Part shown: piece after piece, positions 54,753 to 63,935 of the stretch
How positions within the stretch are numbered: the stretch's first letter is position 1
Layout of the letters: each line of letters begins with the position of its first letter
Source: Marinilongibacter aquaticus
GTDB lineage: Bacteria; Bacteroidota; Bacteroidia; Cytophagales; Spirosomataceae
Direction of reading: 5' to 3'
Assembly: GCF_020149935.1 (NCBI RefSeq)
Contig: NZ_CP083757.1
Location: 1,116,001 to 1,180,000, forward strand
Length of the DNA stretch: 64,000 nucleotides
Position numbers and translations under genes: made by a program
The notes under the pieces: model-generated
What the model was told of the DNA's origin: nothing
Database searches by the model: none
Seen by the model: the letters and a program-made list of their open reading frames with translations, nothing else

Positions 54753-56087
54753 ATGAGAAAAAAACTATTTATAAGCCACGCAACCCCAATAGACAATGCA
54801 TTCACACAATGGCTTTCACTCAAATTAATAGCCCTTGGCTATACAGTTTGGTGCGACATTCTATTCTTGGAAAAGGGGGTAGATTTTTGGAAAGTAATTG
54901 AAAATGAGATTCGCCAAAATACAATCAAATTTCTATTGGTATGTACGTCGGAATCACTTGAACGGGAAGGTGTTTTACAAGAGCTGGCAGTTGCAAAATC
55001 TGTCAAAAGAAGCCTTGGCGATGAGGCGTTTATATACCCATTAGTAATTGATAAAAATTTGAAGTATTCAGATTTACCTGTTGAAATTATCCGTCTTAAT
55101 TCAATAGATTTTAAGGCATCATGGGCAAAGGGTTTGCAAGATTTGCTACAAGCATTAGAAAAAGAACAAGTAGTCCCAAATCCGCCCTCTCCAGAAAAAA
55201 GCAAAGTCGTGTATGACCAGCTTTTCACTTTAGGTAGAACCGTAGTCAACAGGGAAGAGATTTTTGATTCCAGCTGGTTCCAAATTGAAGAACTTCCAGT
55301 CGAACTTAGATTCCATCGATTTAGACATAATATTCCACGGGGGTTTAAACCTGAAATGGTTCAATATCCTGCGGTCAGATTTGGCGAATATATAGCCACT
55401 TTTGCTTGGGAGTATGATTTTATTGATGTTTGGCCGAAAACTGAGACCTATCGGAATAGTGAGTCCATCAGAATACCTATAGGTGCAATTCTTGCTGATG
55501 AGTATGAGTCTGACTTTATTAGAAAAGGAGAAGCAAAAAGAATAGTTGTACAGCTACTCAATCAGGCTTTTGAAAAGAATTTTCGCTCGGAAAAAGTAAC
55601 GCAATATTCTATGTCTAATAAAATGGCATACTGGTTCAGAAAAGGTGTTCTTGAAAAGGACAAGCATAATTCTGTTTTGATGGTTGGAAAAATCAAAGAG
55701 AATAATTGGCATTTCGGGATTGCAGGATCTGCCAAACTATACCCATTTCCCTCCTATTCAATAAGTTCGCACATTTTCTTCACTAGCGATGGCATCCAGC
55801 TCATAGAGTCTTCATCACGGCAACATGCACTGAGGAGAAAACAAGGTGAAAACTGGTGGAATGATAAATGGCGAAAAAAGCTTTTAACCTTTATGAATTA
55901 TTTGTCCCATGAACAAGATACTATAACCCTGGAAGTAGGGAGTGAAGAAAAAATTTTATTATCCAAAACCCCAGTACAATTTCAAAGCCAAGTCACTTAT
56001 GAAGATCCAAATTCTGACGATATTTTGTCAGAGGAGGAAGAATTAGCAGAAATGATGGACAACAAAAAATCTGATGAGGAAGAATGA
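54753..56087 (+). CDS. TIR-APAZ subunit of a SPARTA defence system
   Basis: 444 residues. The N-terminal TIR domain (1 to about 130) shows KLFISHATPIDNAFTQWLSL, TVWCDILFLEKGVDFWKVIE and the NADase glutamate E77 in GVLQELAVAKS. The APAZ part (about 160-430) contains GRTVVNREEIFDSSWFQIEE and SISSHIFFTSDGIQLIESSS. The C-terminus is strongly acidic (ILSEEEELAEMMDNKKSDEE), in the style of the tail that controls assembly. In SPARTA, guide-directed target recognition causes oligomerisation, NAD(P)+ hydrolysis and cell death. Its stop overlaps the pAgo start by four bases. Confidence 0.95.
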   Translation: MRKKLFISHATPIDNAFTQWLSLKLIALGYTVWCDILFLEKGVDFWKVIENEIRQNTIKFLLVCTSESLEREGVLQELAVAKSVKRSLGDEAFIYPLVIDKNLKYSDLPVEIIRLNSIDFKASWAKGLQDLLQALEKEQVVPNPPSPEKSKVVYDQLFTLGRTVVNREEIFDSSWFQIEELPVELRFHRFRHNIPRGFKPEMVQYPAVRFGEYIATFAWEYDFIDVWPKTETYRNSESIRIPIGAILADEYESDFIRKGEAKRIVVQLLNQAFEKNFRSEKVTQYSMSNKMAYWFRKGVLEKDKHNSVLMVGKIKENNWHFGIAGSAKLYPFPSYSISSHIFFTSDGIQLIESSSRQHALRRKQGENWWNDKWRKKLLTFMNYLSHEQDTITLEVGSEEKILLSKTPVQFQSQVTYEDPNSDDILSEEEELAEMMDNKKSDEEE

Positions 56088-57607
56088 AGCATTTAACATA
56101 CATTGAAGAGCCTACATTGTTGTTTGCACAAAATCAAAAACTTGTAGACCCAAGAGACGGTTTGTCATTTTTTGGGCCGTTAAACAACATTTACGGGATT
56201 AAAAGTGGTGTAGTTGGAACAAAAAAAGGCCTAAAAATATTTAAAGATTATCTCAACCTTATCCAAAAGCCGGTCTATAATTCGAATAATACTTCAAGAC
56301 CAATGTTCCCCGGCTTTGAAGCAGTATTTGGTTGTAAGTGGGAATCAAACAATATTGTTTTCAAAGAGATTGTTGAATCTGAAATCGGGCAATACCTGTA
56401 TAATGATAGTCCGCATAAACGTACGTATGACTTAGTTTCATTGTTTATTGAGAAAATCACTAAATCATTGAGGGAAGACGATGAAACTCTTGACGTATGG
56501 TTTATTATCGTGCCCGAGGAAATATTCACCTATTGTAGGCCGAACTCAGGCATTCCAAAAGAGTTAATCAGAACCAAAAGCCTTTTGGAGAAAAGAAAGG
56601 CCAAGTCTTTTCATTACGAGCCTTCTTTTTTTCCTGAAATGGACGAGGAGCTTAGAAAAATGGAAAAAGAGGCAGAAACGTATAATTATGATGCTCAATT
56701 TCACGACCAATTAAAAGCTCGACTTCTCGAACATAAAATTCCGACCCAAATATTTAGAGAAAGTACCTTAGCATGGAGAGAAAATTTGAATGGGTTTGGA
56801 GCTCCCAAACGAGATTTTAGTAAAATTGAAGGGCACCTTGCATGGACTATTTCGACAGCCGCTTTTTACAAAGCCGGCGGAAAACCATGGAAACTTGGAG
56901 ATGTAAGAGAAAAGGTTTGCTATTTGGGGTTGGTATATAAAAAAGTAGAGAAAAGTAAGAACCCTAAAAATGCGTGCTGTGCAGCACAAATGTTTTTAGA
57001 TAATGGAGATGGAACTGTGTTCAAAGGTGAAGTGGGGCCTTGGTATAATCCTAAAAGTGGCGAATATCATCTAAAAACTGATGAGGCCAAGGCCTTAATA
57101 TCTCAAGCTTTGAATTCCTATTTGGAGCAAAATGGGAGTTGTCCTAAAGAGGTTTTCATTCACGCCAAAACAAGGTTTAATAAGGAGGAATGGGATGCAT
57201 TTTCTGATGCAACTCCGGATGGGACGAACCTTGTAGGAATTACCATATCAAAGGCCAAGCCAATTAAACTTTATAAAAAGGAGGGAAACTTCCCGATAAT
57301 GAGAGGGAATGCCTATGTTATAGATAATCGAAGTGCGTATCTCTGGACAGTTGGGTTTGTTCCAAAAATTCAGTCAGCCCTATCTATGGAAGTTCCAAAT
57401 CCTCTGTTTATTGAGATTAACAAAGGTGAGGCGGATATTAACCAAGTTCTAAAAGATATTATGGCTTTGACCAAGCTGAACTATAACGCTTGTATCTATG
57501 CAGACGGCGAACCCGTTACATTGAGATTTGCGGATAAAATTGGAGAAATTCTCACAGCAAGCACAGAAATTAAAACCCCTCCCCTTGCATTCAAATATTA
57601 CATTTGA
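56084..57607 (+). CDS. Short prokaryotic Argonaute (MID-PIWI) of SPARTA
   Basis: 507 residues. IEEPTLLFAQNQKLVDPRDG, LNNIYGIKSGVVGTKKGLKI and ETYNYDAQFHDQLKARLLEH are typical of short pAgo proteins. The PIWI-like part includes EGHLAWTISTAAFYKAGGKP, CCAAQMFLDNGDGTVFKGEV and KIGEILTASTEIKTPPLAFK. The slicer tetrad is not evident, as expected for short pAgos. It binds an RNA guide and recognises DNA targets, handing the signal to the TIR-APAZ partner. The whole sequence reads very close to characterised marine-Bacteroidota SPARTA pAgos as I remember them. Confidence 0.96.
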   Translation: MKHLTYIEEPTLLFAQNQKLVDPRDGLSFFGPLNNIYGIKSGVVGTKKGLKIFKDYLNLIQKPVYNSNNTSRPMFPGFEAVFGCKWESNNIVFKEIVESEIGQYLYNDSPHKRTYDLVSLFIEKITKSLREDDETLDVWFIIVPEEIFTYCRPNSGIPKELIRTKSLLEKRKAKSFHYEPSFFPEMDEELRKMEKEAETYNYDAQFHDQLKARLLEHKIPTQIFRESTLAWRENLNGFGAPKRDFSKIEGHLAWTISTAAFYKAGGKPWKLGDVREKVCYLGLVYKKVEKSKNPKNACCAAQMFLDNGDGTVFKGEVGPWYNPKSGEYHLKTDEAKALISQALNSYLEQNGSCPKEVFIHAKTRFNKEEWDAFSDATPDGTNLVGITISKAKPIKLYKKEGNFPIMRGNAYVIDNRSAYLWTVGFVPKIQSALSMEVPNPLFIEINKGEADINQVLKDIMALTKLNYNACIYADGEPVTLRFADKIGEILTASTEIKTPPLAFKYYI

Positions 57608-58603
57608 CGTGAACATTTCCATTTTACTTACCAGATATCTACAATTTGGGACAAATACTAGCCATAATAAAGGCTTCCATAAAATGATAAGGGCTATACC
57701 ACTGTTAAGCCGGATAAATCGGCACGACCGGCAAAGAGTGGATCAATTACGGGGTTGAACAAGGGAAGTATGAGCAATAACGGCAGGATTCAAGCCAGAC
57801 ATTAAAAGGCACTTCAATTTGGTGGGCAGCGGGGACATAAACCCTGCTATTCGTTCAGCTCGCCTACAGGCAGACCAACATGATAATAATATCAATCAGG
57901 TAGCCGTGGCCAGTATAGACACCGGTTTCATTCCCCATCCAGATCAACATGGGTTTGGCCGGTTCAGAGAGCTGCTGCAATTCACACAAAAGAAAACAAA
58001 AAAACGCCATGATGATTTCATGCGATTCATCATCATCCAATCATGGCGAAAAGCCCAGGAAAAAGCAACCGATATGATCAAATACCATGAAGGTATGACC
58101 AAAATCTAGAGTGACGTGGGTAATCAGGCGAAAAGGGGCGAAGACAAGATCGAGCTATGGGCGAGCATATGCGTCATAAACAACGCAGCGAATGGCTTAA
58201 ACGGGATGACAACGGCAATTAATTGATGAACAGTAGGCCGCGTTTTTAGAGCATCTGGCACTGGTGGATCTCCTCTTCCCCAAAGATGGAACTGATACAT
58301 AATTAACAGACTACATGCAACGCACCCTCTATGACACCACTCAAACGCATGAGAACACCCGCAAAATGATTGTGGTATCAGAGGCCATGGAAAAGGCATT
58401 GGATGAAAAGGCAGAATTATTAAAAATTGAAGTAGATAGGCTAAACATGGATAGGAGTTTGAGCGATCAAGAACGAAAAGGTCAACTGGCTGAATTTATG
58501 GATGAGGACTTAGGCCTACTTGACCACAAAAACCTAGGTAAAGCGGGAATTGATGAAATTACACCGGTTAACGTCGTAACAACGGAATTCAGTCCTTAAA
58601 GAA
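57608..58603. other. 1-kb region with two unexplained open frames
   Basis: Plus-strand frames at 57819-58109 (contains INPAIRSARLQADQHDNNIN, then QVAVASIDTGFIPH) and 58315-58599 (VSEAMEKALDEKAELLKIEV then DRLNMDRSLSDQERKGQLAE). The second looks like real helical protein with heptads. Neither has a clear start context or known family. They may be remnants of one gene split by frameshifts. The end at 58599 converges on the Rhs tip gene. Confidence 0.4.
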
Positions 58604-59600
58604 TTATCTATCTAGCGAATTAAAGATAGGGCTTCTGTCCGAGGAGTTGACCTTTTTTGAAAATTCCATCGCTTTTTCTTTTAGCGTAGATTGAAAGTAC
58701 ATACATGCTCTATTTTCTGAGCCATCACACTGCATTTCTCCATTGATATGTACACTAAACCCAACACGAGAAGTATTATTCTGCTGAATGGTATAAAACA
58801 TTTTGATTGGTGTTCCGGTCATTTTAGTAAACATTTTAGTGTCCAAACTATTGTAAATAACGTCAGGTGAATAGGCCAATTTATCTCCTATGTAGGCAAT
58901 CAAGACAAGCTCATCTGGATGTTTCTCAGAATATTTTGATGCGTCAACTTCAAGGTCTAGAAGCCTTTGCCATATTCTATTTTCAATCGGATCTTCAACG
59001 GTCTTCGGCTCTTTGTCCTTGGTTACAGATGCGGCATTTTCTCGCAAACTGCCTCAGCCGTTGGTTTGATTTCTGAATATCCATTAGAGGCCGAAAGGCA
59101 GCGTTTTTTCGAAGCCACGCAGTCCCTGCCCCTGTCCAGATACCGGCCTCGCTGTCGACGATATTGCCCAGACCGGAAAGTGCCAGAGACTCCTTCCTGG
59201 TACCTGAACCTGTTTTCGTACAGGCTGTTCTGCCCGACGCCCGCCAGTTCCACTCCCCAGGGGTTGAAAGCCGTTTCCGCCGTTTTCACCAGTTGGTTTC
59301 CATCCGACCTGAAACTTACGCGGGTATTGCCCAGGTGGTCCTTGTAGCTGAACTCGTAAGCGTAGCCGCTGCCGTCGGCGAGAATCCGGTCCTCATCGTC
59401 GCCGAATTGAACCAACTGCCCATTCTTGTACAAGGCCTCTCCCGCGTATTCCCAGTACTCACCCGTCGAAAAGCTCCTTTTCAAAAGGCTTTCCCCGCCG
59501 TCGTAGTACATCTTCACCCATCGACCTCCGGTCAATTGTATTTCCTGGGGCTTGTTCAAAAAAGTATCGTAAACAATATTCGTAATTTCCTTGTTGGCGT
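58604..59600 (-). pseudogene. Rhs core fragment with tip A, frame-disrupted
   Basis: The core (from about 59600) reads IQLTGGRWVKMYYDGGESLL, GSGYAYEFSYKDHLGNTRVS and AFNPWGVELAGVGQNSLYEN, nearly identical to the core at 61599-61100. After RFRYQ it shifts frame at small deletions relative to that copy and loses the GRFWGIDAL...DPFGLD end. A 147-codon tip frame follows (58604-59047; NRIWQRLLDLEVDASKYSEK, MFYTIQQNNTSRVGFSVHIN). The tip is unrecognised and AT-rich while the core is GC-rich. This is a displaced tip that cannot now be made as a fusion. Confidence 0.75.
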
Positions 59601-59790
59601 CCGATTTATTATTTCAAAGAATTTGATTTTTCAACTACGCAGTTGGGAGCACACGCACGCCCAAACAGTCTCTTGTTAGATTCAAGAAATCCATCATGTT
59701 TCGTATAAGGCAAAACAGAAATTGTAAAATTCATCACCCATTTATAAAAAATAGGCATAACAGCCGAAAAATATTTGCACCAACACTATT
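59100..59790. repeat. Rhs core plus flank duplication, copy 1
   Basis: Matches 61095-61780 at high identity over about 690 bases, including about 230 noncoding bases upstream of the core fragment (for example CAAACAGTCTCTTGTTAGAT and AAATTGTAAAATTCATCACC). The duplication therefore covers both coding and noncoding DNA. Confidence 0.85.
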
Positions 59791-59796
59791 GAAACA

Positions 59797-60348
59797 TTAC
59801 CCATTGTTCATTCTTTTCAACTTACCATCAATTAGCTCTTCTAATTCTTCAAAGTCTATTTTTAGTGAGTTTGAGACTATTGAAATCGGAGTTCCATACA
59901 TTTTAAAATTCATCTGGGCCGTTCGCCTAGAGAAAATATTGTTGATTCTTTGAATATATTTTTCTGGATTATTGATGTGAAGCAATAAAAACCTTGTTAA
60001 CGCAACTTCTTTTTTCTCAATCCTTATTATGTCACGCCATTCAATCGGGCCAACACTTGTAGCACTTGTATTATCTGTAATTCCTTGTTCATCAACAACT
60101 AATCCCGGTTTTTTGTCGAATATTTTTTTTACTAGAAATATCGATACTGTTCCAAAAAAGCAAACTGCGGCAATGCTCGAAACTCTAATTAATTCTGGAT
60201 TTCTAAAAAGTGTCGACACAAAACTCTCTGGGAACTTACTCCCAAAAGAACCAAAGGTTACAAATATTATTGCTCCGATAAGTAAAACTATGAGCTTCCT
60301 TTTACTCAGTTCAATTTCAACTCTATTGTTCATTTTCGTATTGCTCAT
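59797..60348 (-). CDS. STM3941-like membrane protein, putative immunity protein for tip B
   Basis: 183 residues with two hydrophobic segments (LIVLLIGAIIFVTFGSFG, VSSIAAVCFFGTVSIFLVKK) and a C-terminal PH-like domain (GLVVDEQGITDNTSATSVGP, IEWRDIIRIEKKEVALTRF). STM3941-family proteins often follow polymorphic toxin genes. Its ATG directly abuts the stop of the Rhs tip B gene. A membrane-located immunity protein fits a pore-forming or membrane-active tip B. Confidence 0.75.
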   Translation of the reverse strand: MSNTKMNNRVEIELSKRKLIVLLIGAIIFVTFGSFGSKFPESFVSTLFRNPELIRVSSIAAVCFFGTVSIFLVKKIFDKKPGLVVDEQGITDNTSATSVGPIEWRDIIRIEKKEVALTRFLLLHINNPEKYIQRINNIFSRRTAQMNFKMYGTPISIVSNSLKIDFEELEELIDGKLKRMNNG

Positions 60349-61599
60349 TTATTTATTATGATAAAAATTTACAGCACCTTTTCCTGTACTACTTCCAACC
60401 TCTCCGCCAATCCATCCTCCAACAAATCCTCCTAGTATTGCACCAGAAACAGCTCCAGCACCAAAAAAGAAAGCCCCTAAGGCCCCGCCAATTTGTGCTC
60501 CTAAAGTAGCCCCTCCAATCCCTCCACCAATTCCTCCTACAGTTTGTGCAGCTGCAATTTGTGCATTATATCCGAATCTACCTCCATCTACCTGATAACC
60601 ATTGTAGGTTTCTACCCCACCAATTATAGCAGTGGCTAGCATTGTAACACTACCTGCAACTTTATATCGACTGGCTGCCCTCAATGCTCCTAGACGACTA
60701 CCTGTATATTGATTTCCCCCCCACAATTTATCATAATACTTTCCATTTTTACCAAGCCATTGGTTACTCGGAGCGGAGGCGGTTTCTAGTGCTCCATAAA
60801 TCCCTCCACCAATATCTAATGTATATTTTGATTTATCCCAACTGGCTCTATTTTGTGCAATAGAAGGCTGTATTCTGGTCGAAACTTTCCGTTGGGTTAC
60901 CGTATTCTGATACACTCCATAATACTGATTCGACGTACTGCTGTTTCTGCCACTCAGGGTCTGGTAGCCGTTGGAGTACTGGAAATCCGTCCTTGCGGTA
61001 TCCAGCCCGAAGGGATCGACAAAGGAAAGCGGATTGTTCATCACGTAGGCATAGCCCGAAACGCCATTGTTCTTGTCGGCCAGGGCATCGATGCCCCAGA
61101 AACGCCCCGTGCCCCTGTCCAGATACCGGGCCTCGCTGTCGACGATATTGCTTAAACCAAATAGGGCCAGAGACTCCTTTTCCTGGTACCTGAACCTGTT
61201 TTCGTACAGGCTGTTCTGCCCGACGCCCGCCAGTTCCACTCCCCAGGGATCGAAAGCCGTTTCCGCCGTTTTCACCAGTTGGTTCCCATCCGCCCTGAAA
61301 CTTACGCGGGTATTGCCCAGGTGGTCCTTGTAGCTGAACTCGTAAGCGTAGCCGCTGCCGTCGGCGAGAATCCGGCCCTCATCGTCGCCGAATTGAACAA
61401 ACTGCCCATTCTTGTACAAGGCCTCTCCCGCGTATTCCCAGTACTCGCCCGTCGAAAAGCTCCTTTTCAAAAGGCTTCCCCCGCCGTCGTAGTACATCTT
61501 CACCCACCGCCCTGCGGTCAATTGTATTTCTTTGGGCTTGTTCAAAAAAGTATCGTAAACAATATTCGCAATTTCCTTGTTGGCGTCCGATTTATTATT
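60349..61599 (-). CDS. Rhs core fragment with tip B (glycine-zipper-like toxin)
   Basis: The frame is open from 61599; the ATG at about 61545 is weak, so this may be an orphan module rather than an expressed start. The core runs through EARYLDRGTGRFWGIDALAD and NPLSFVDPFGLD. The tip (last 200 residues) includes NQWLGKNGKYYDKLWGGNQY and glycine-rich helices VGGIGGGIGGATLGAQIGGA, GAILGGFVGGWIGGEVGSST. Such glycine zippers suggest insertion in membranes. The immunity candidate follows directly. GC content falls sharply at the core-tip junction. Confidence 0.75.
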   Translation of the reverse strand, partial: NNKSDANKEIANIVYDTFLNKPKEIQLTAGRWVKMYYDGGGSLLKRSFSTGEYWEYAGEALYKNGQFVQFGDDEGRILADGSGYAYEFSYKDHLGNTRVSFRADGNQLVKTAETAFDPWGVELAGVGQNSLYENRFRYQEKESLALFGLSNIVDSEARYLDRGTGRFWGIDALADKNNGVSGYAYVMNNPLSFVDPFGLDTARTDFQYSNGYQTLSGRNSSTSNQYYGVYQNTVTQRKVSTRIQPSIAQNRASWDKSKYTLDIGGGIYGALETASAPSNQWLGKNGKYYDKLWGGNQYTGSRLGALRAASRYKVAGSVTMLATAIIGGVETYNGYQVDGGRFGYNAQIAAAQTVGGIGGGIGGATLGAQIGGALGAFFFGAGAVSGAILGGFVGGWIGGEVGSSTGKGAVNFYHNK

Positions 61600-61780
61600 T
61601 CAAAGAATTTGATTTTTCAACTACGCAATTGGGAACACACACGCCCAAACAGTCTCTTGTTAGATTCAAGAAATCCATGATGTTTCGTATGGGGCAAAAC
61701 AGAAATTGTAAAATTCATCACCCATTTATAAAAAATAGGTATAACAGCCGAAAAACAATTGCACCAGCACTATATTGAAA
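61095..61780. repeat. Rhs core plus flank duplication, copy 2
   Basis: Second copy of the segment at 59100-59790. A third, partial core copy (about 63728-63924) matches 60911-61104 and starts at GRFWGIDAL on the minus strand. Confidence 0.85.
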
Positions 61781-61835
61781 CATTACCACGGTTTATCGGT
61801 ATTTGAAAATAAATCAGACTTTATCTTCATCGTAA

Positions 61836-62297
61836 TCAGGCTTTCCCTTTCATCTCAAAATCTCCGATATACTGTTTCAGAAGTATCCCTTCTTCCTCTG
61901 AAATAATACCTTGTTGGATATATGGTCCTAGTACATCTATCACAAAATCATACTCAGTCTCGTTTATGATCCGTTTTCGTTTGAGGACTTTCTTCAGCTT
62001 GTTCTCTCGTTTAAAGGGCAAGTTTTCATCCTGAATTCTTTTCCAAAATTGCTCCACGGCTTCGCCCGAAGCTTCATTAAAATAGATTAGAGCGTTGCTT
62101 ATATCATGATTAAGACTAGCTACAGACGCATATTTTCCTGATTTAATTTCACTTCTCTCTTTTAGATCTGTTTTATACCTTTCGATAAAGCTTTTATAAT
62201 AATCCTCCGGCCATTCATGATTTGGAAAGGCTTCAAGAGCCCAAATGGCAACATTCATTAATTCTTGATAATGCGATAATTTTTCTATGTATTTCAT
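61836..62297 (-). CDS. Uncharacterised protein, putative immunity protein for the GIY-YIG-like tip
   Basis: About 153 residues from the ATG at 62297 (MKYIEKLSHYQELMNVAIWA). Acidic and helical, with KRIINETEYDFVIDVLGPYI and ISEEEGILLKQYIGDFEMKG. The frame extends 16 codons into the toxin tip, but the 62297 start follows the tip's stop by 4 bases, which is the usual toxin-immunity spacing. No family recognised. Confidence 0.65.
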   Translation of the reverse strand: MKYIEKLSHYQELMNVAIWALEAFPNHEWPEDYYKSFIERYKTDLKERSEIKSGKYASVASLNHDISNALIYFNEASGEAVEQFWKRIQDENLPFKRENKLKKVLKRKRIINETEYDFVIDVLGPYIQQGIISEEEGILLKQYIGDFEMKGKA

Positions 62298-62301
62298 GTT
62301 T

Positions 62302-62823
62302 CTAAAAGAATTTACTTCCCCAATTAATACATTTTGATAGTTCACGGTTTGTTATACCTATACCATTTCTAGCATTTCCTGAAACCCCCATTTGTCTATA
62401 AGCCTCAATTTGAAGCTGCTCACTTCCTCTTATAGCCCAATATGCAGGGTCATTCAATCGGCTCGCAAAACCCAAAGGAACTACAGATTGAGCCGCTGTG
62501 GAAAGCTGTGCAGCACCATACCCCTGAGCATTCATATGATGCCCGTAATCCCGATTTTTCACAATTGTGGCTGGATCACCAAACCCACTAGTTCTGCCCA
62601 CATAAATTTTTCCATCCTTGCTCGTATTGGTGTAGGTAACGTAATAAAACGCTCCCGGATCAAAGTTCCGTTTTAGATAATCAACAGCTTCCGGCCCATA
62701 TAAGAGAATCCCGCCTACTGCCGCACCAACAGCATGCACTGCCCATTTTTGAGGAACCACATCCGTCGGTTCTGGTACAGTTAAATCTGCCGTTATTTCG
62801 GCTAAAATTAGTGCCCCTGCCTG
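62302..62823 (-). pseudogene. Detached Rhs toxin tip, GIY-YIG/URI-nuclease-like
   Basis: Open without a proper start from about 62823 (LAEITADLTVPEPTDVVPQK, the usual linker of Rhs/polymorphic toxins). The domain contains YYVTYTNTSKDGKIYVGRTS (Y-x-V...K-I-Y-V-G-R-T), HHMNAQGYGAAQL and AIRGSEQLQIEAYRQMGVSG with a likely catalytic glutamate. This suggests a GIY-YIG-type DNase. No core is fused upstream, so it is a stored or stranded tip. It is followed by its immunity candidate. Confidence 0.65.
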
Positions 62824-62862
62824 CTATGCTTTACTTTCTTAGGAAAGGAATAGGGTAATCTT

Positions 62863-63204
62863 CTATTGGCTTGCTTCCCAGCAACTAATACAAAGAACCA
62901 CTCCTAAATCTCCTAGTTCTTTCATTATTTTTGGCTCAAATTCCATATTACACTGGCCTTCATATTCATAATAGTTCCAAACGGAAATATCATCAGAAAC
63001 AATCCCTATTTCAGATAATTGGTCTTTATTTTCATTTATTATTCCTACAAAATCATACAAAGCAGCGACACTATTTTTTTCATTTTCGTCAATTATGCGA
63101 TCCCAGATGTTGGGATTTTTATGATTAGACTCTCCTAGGAATTGTGTTAACAGTTCTTTGGTTTTATAATTACAATCAATTTGTAGTCTGCAAAAACTTC
63201 CCAT
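62863..63204 (-). CDS. Uncharacterised protein, putative immunity protein for tip C
   Basis: 113 residues: MGSFCRLQIDCNYKTKELLT, SVAALYDFVGIINENKDQLS, and near the end PKIMKELGDLGVVLCISCWE. The layout resembles the DUF4279-like immunity group (small alpha/beta proteins with a late C-W-E), but I am not sure. It starts 2 bases after the stop of the tip C gene, the expected position for cognate immunity. Confidence 0.65.
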   Translation of the reverse strand: MGSFCRLQIDCNYKTKELLTQFLGESNHKNPNIWDRIIDENEKNSVAALYDFVGIINENKDQLSEIGIVSDDISVWNYYEYEGQCNMEFEPKIMKELGDLGVVLCISCWEASQ

Positions 63205-63206
63205 AT

Positions 63207-63935
63207 TTATTCGCTTTTAAAAAAATCTAATGAATTCAATTTTGTATTAAATGATTTACCCATGTAAGGGCTATTTTTTGTACCTGTTAAAATTATTTTT
63301 CCGTTGACAATTTTAATGTCAGGGTTGTTGCCAACAATATTTTTATAGCTTCCCGATGATTTTAGGATGTCTGGTTTAATAGTACTATGAAAAACATCTC
63401 TATCTACTGCAATTCGTCCAAAATATAATAGCTTACTTGATCTGGAGCCAGCAATTACAACATTGGAAAAAGAAGCTTTTTTTCCCCTCAAAAGGCCAAC
63501 TAAGGAAATCGATAGTCTTATCCTGTCTTCAAGAGAACCATTTGAATATATCTCTTTGACATTTTCGGGAGCATCTTTAATTCCATTCCACCACTCCGAA
63601 AGACTTTCAGGATCATTTTCGTTTGCCGGGCGGATAGGCACTAAGGCATCGGCTAAATCTTTAATTCCGGATGAAATTCCATCAAAGATTTGCTGTGAAG
63701 CACTCTTCTGATCTGTATTACTATACACTCCATAATACTGATTCGACGTACTGCTGTTTCTGCCGCTCAGGGTCTGGTAGCCGTTGGAGTACTGGAAATC
63801 CGTCCTTGCGGTATCCAGCCCGAAGGGATCGACAAAGGAAAGCGGATTGTTTATCACGTAGGCATAGCCCGAAACGCCATTGTTCTTGTCGGCCAGGGCA
63901 TCGATGCCCCAGAAACGCCCCAGTCGCCAGATCAT
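63207..63935 (-). CDS. Rhs core end with tip C, 5' part lost or beyond the window
   Basis: From GRFWGIDALADKNNGVSGYA and SFVDPFGLDTARTDFQYSNG the sequence is the same core end as in tip B, then a different tip follows: SEWWNGIKDAPENVKEIYSN, HSTIKPDILKSSGSYKNIVG, then NNPDIKIVNGKIILTGTKNS and KSFNTKLNSLDFFKSE. The latter pattern (H-x-x-x-K-P ... NPDI-x-I-x-x-G-x-I-x-L-x-G-T) recurs in polymorphic toxin tips, probably a nuclease, but its activity is unknown to me. Upstream, the frame of SGLAPSTLSDNLLRVQGIHD (63936-64000) is out of phase with the core, so it is a module joined to other Rhs DNA. Confidence 0.72.
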   Translation of the reverse strand: MIWRLGRFWGIDALADKNNGVSGYAYVINNPLSFVDPFGLDTARTDFQYSNGYQTLSGRNSSTSNQYYGVYSNTDQKSASQQIFDGISSGIKDLADALVPIRPANENDPESLSEWWNGIKDAPENVKEIYSNGSLEDRIRLSISLVGLLRGKKASFSNVVIAGSRSSKLLYFGRIAVDRDVFHSTIKPDILKSSGSYKNIVGNNPDIKIVNGKIILTGTKNSPYMGKSFNTKLNSLDFFKSE

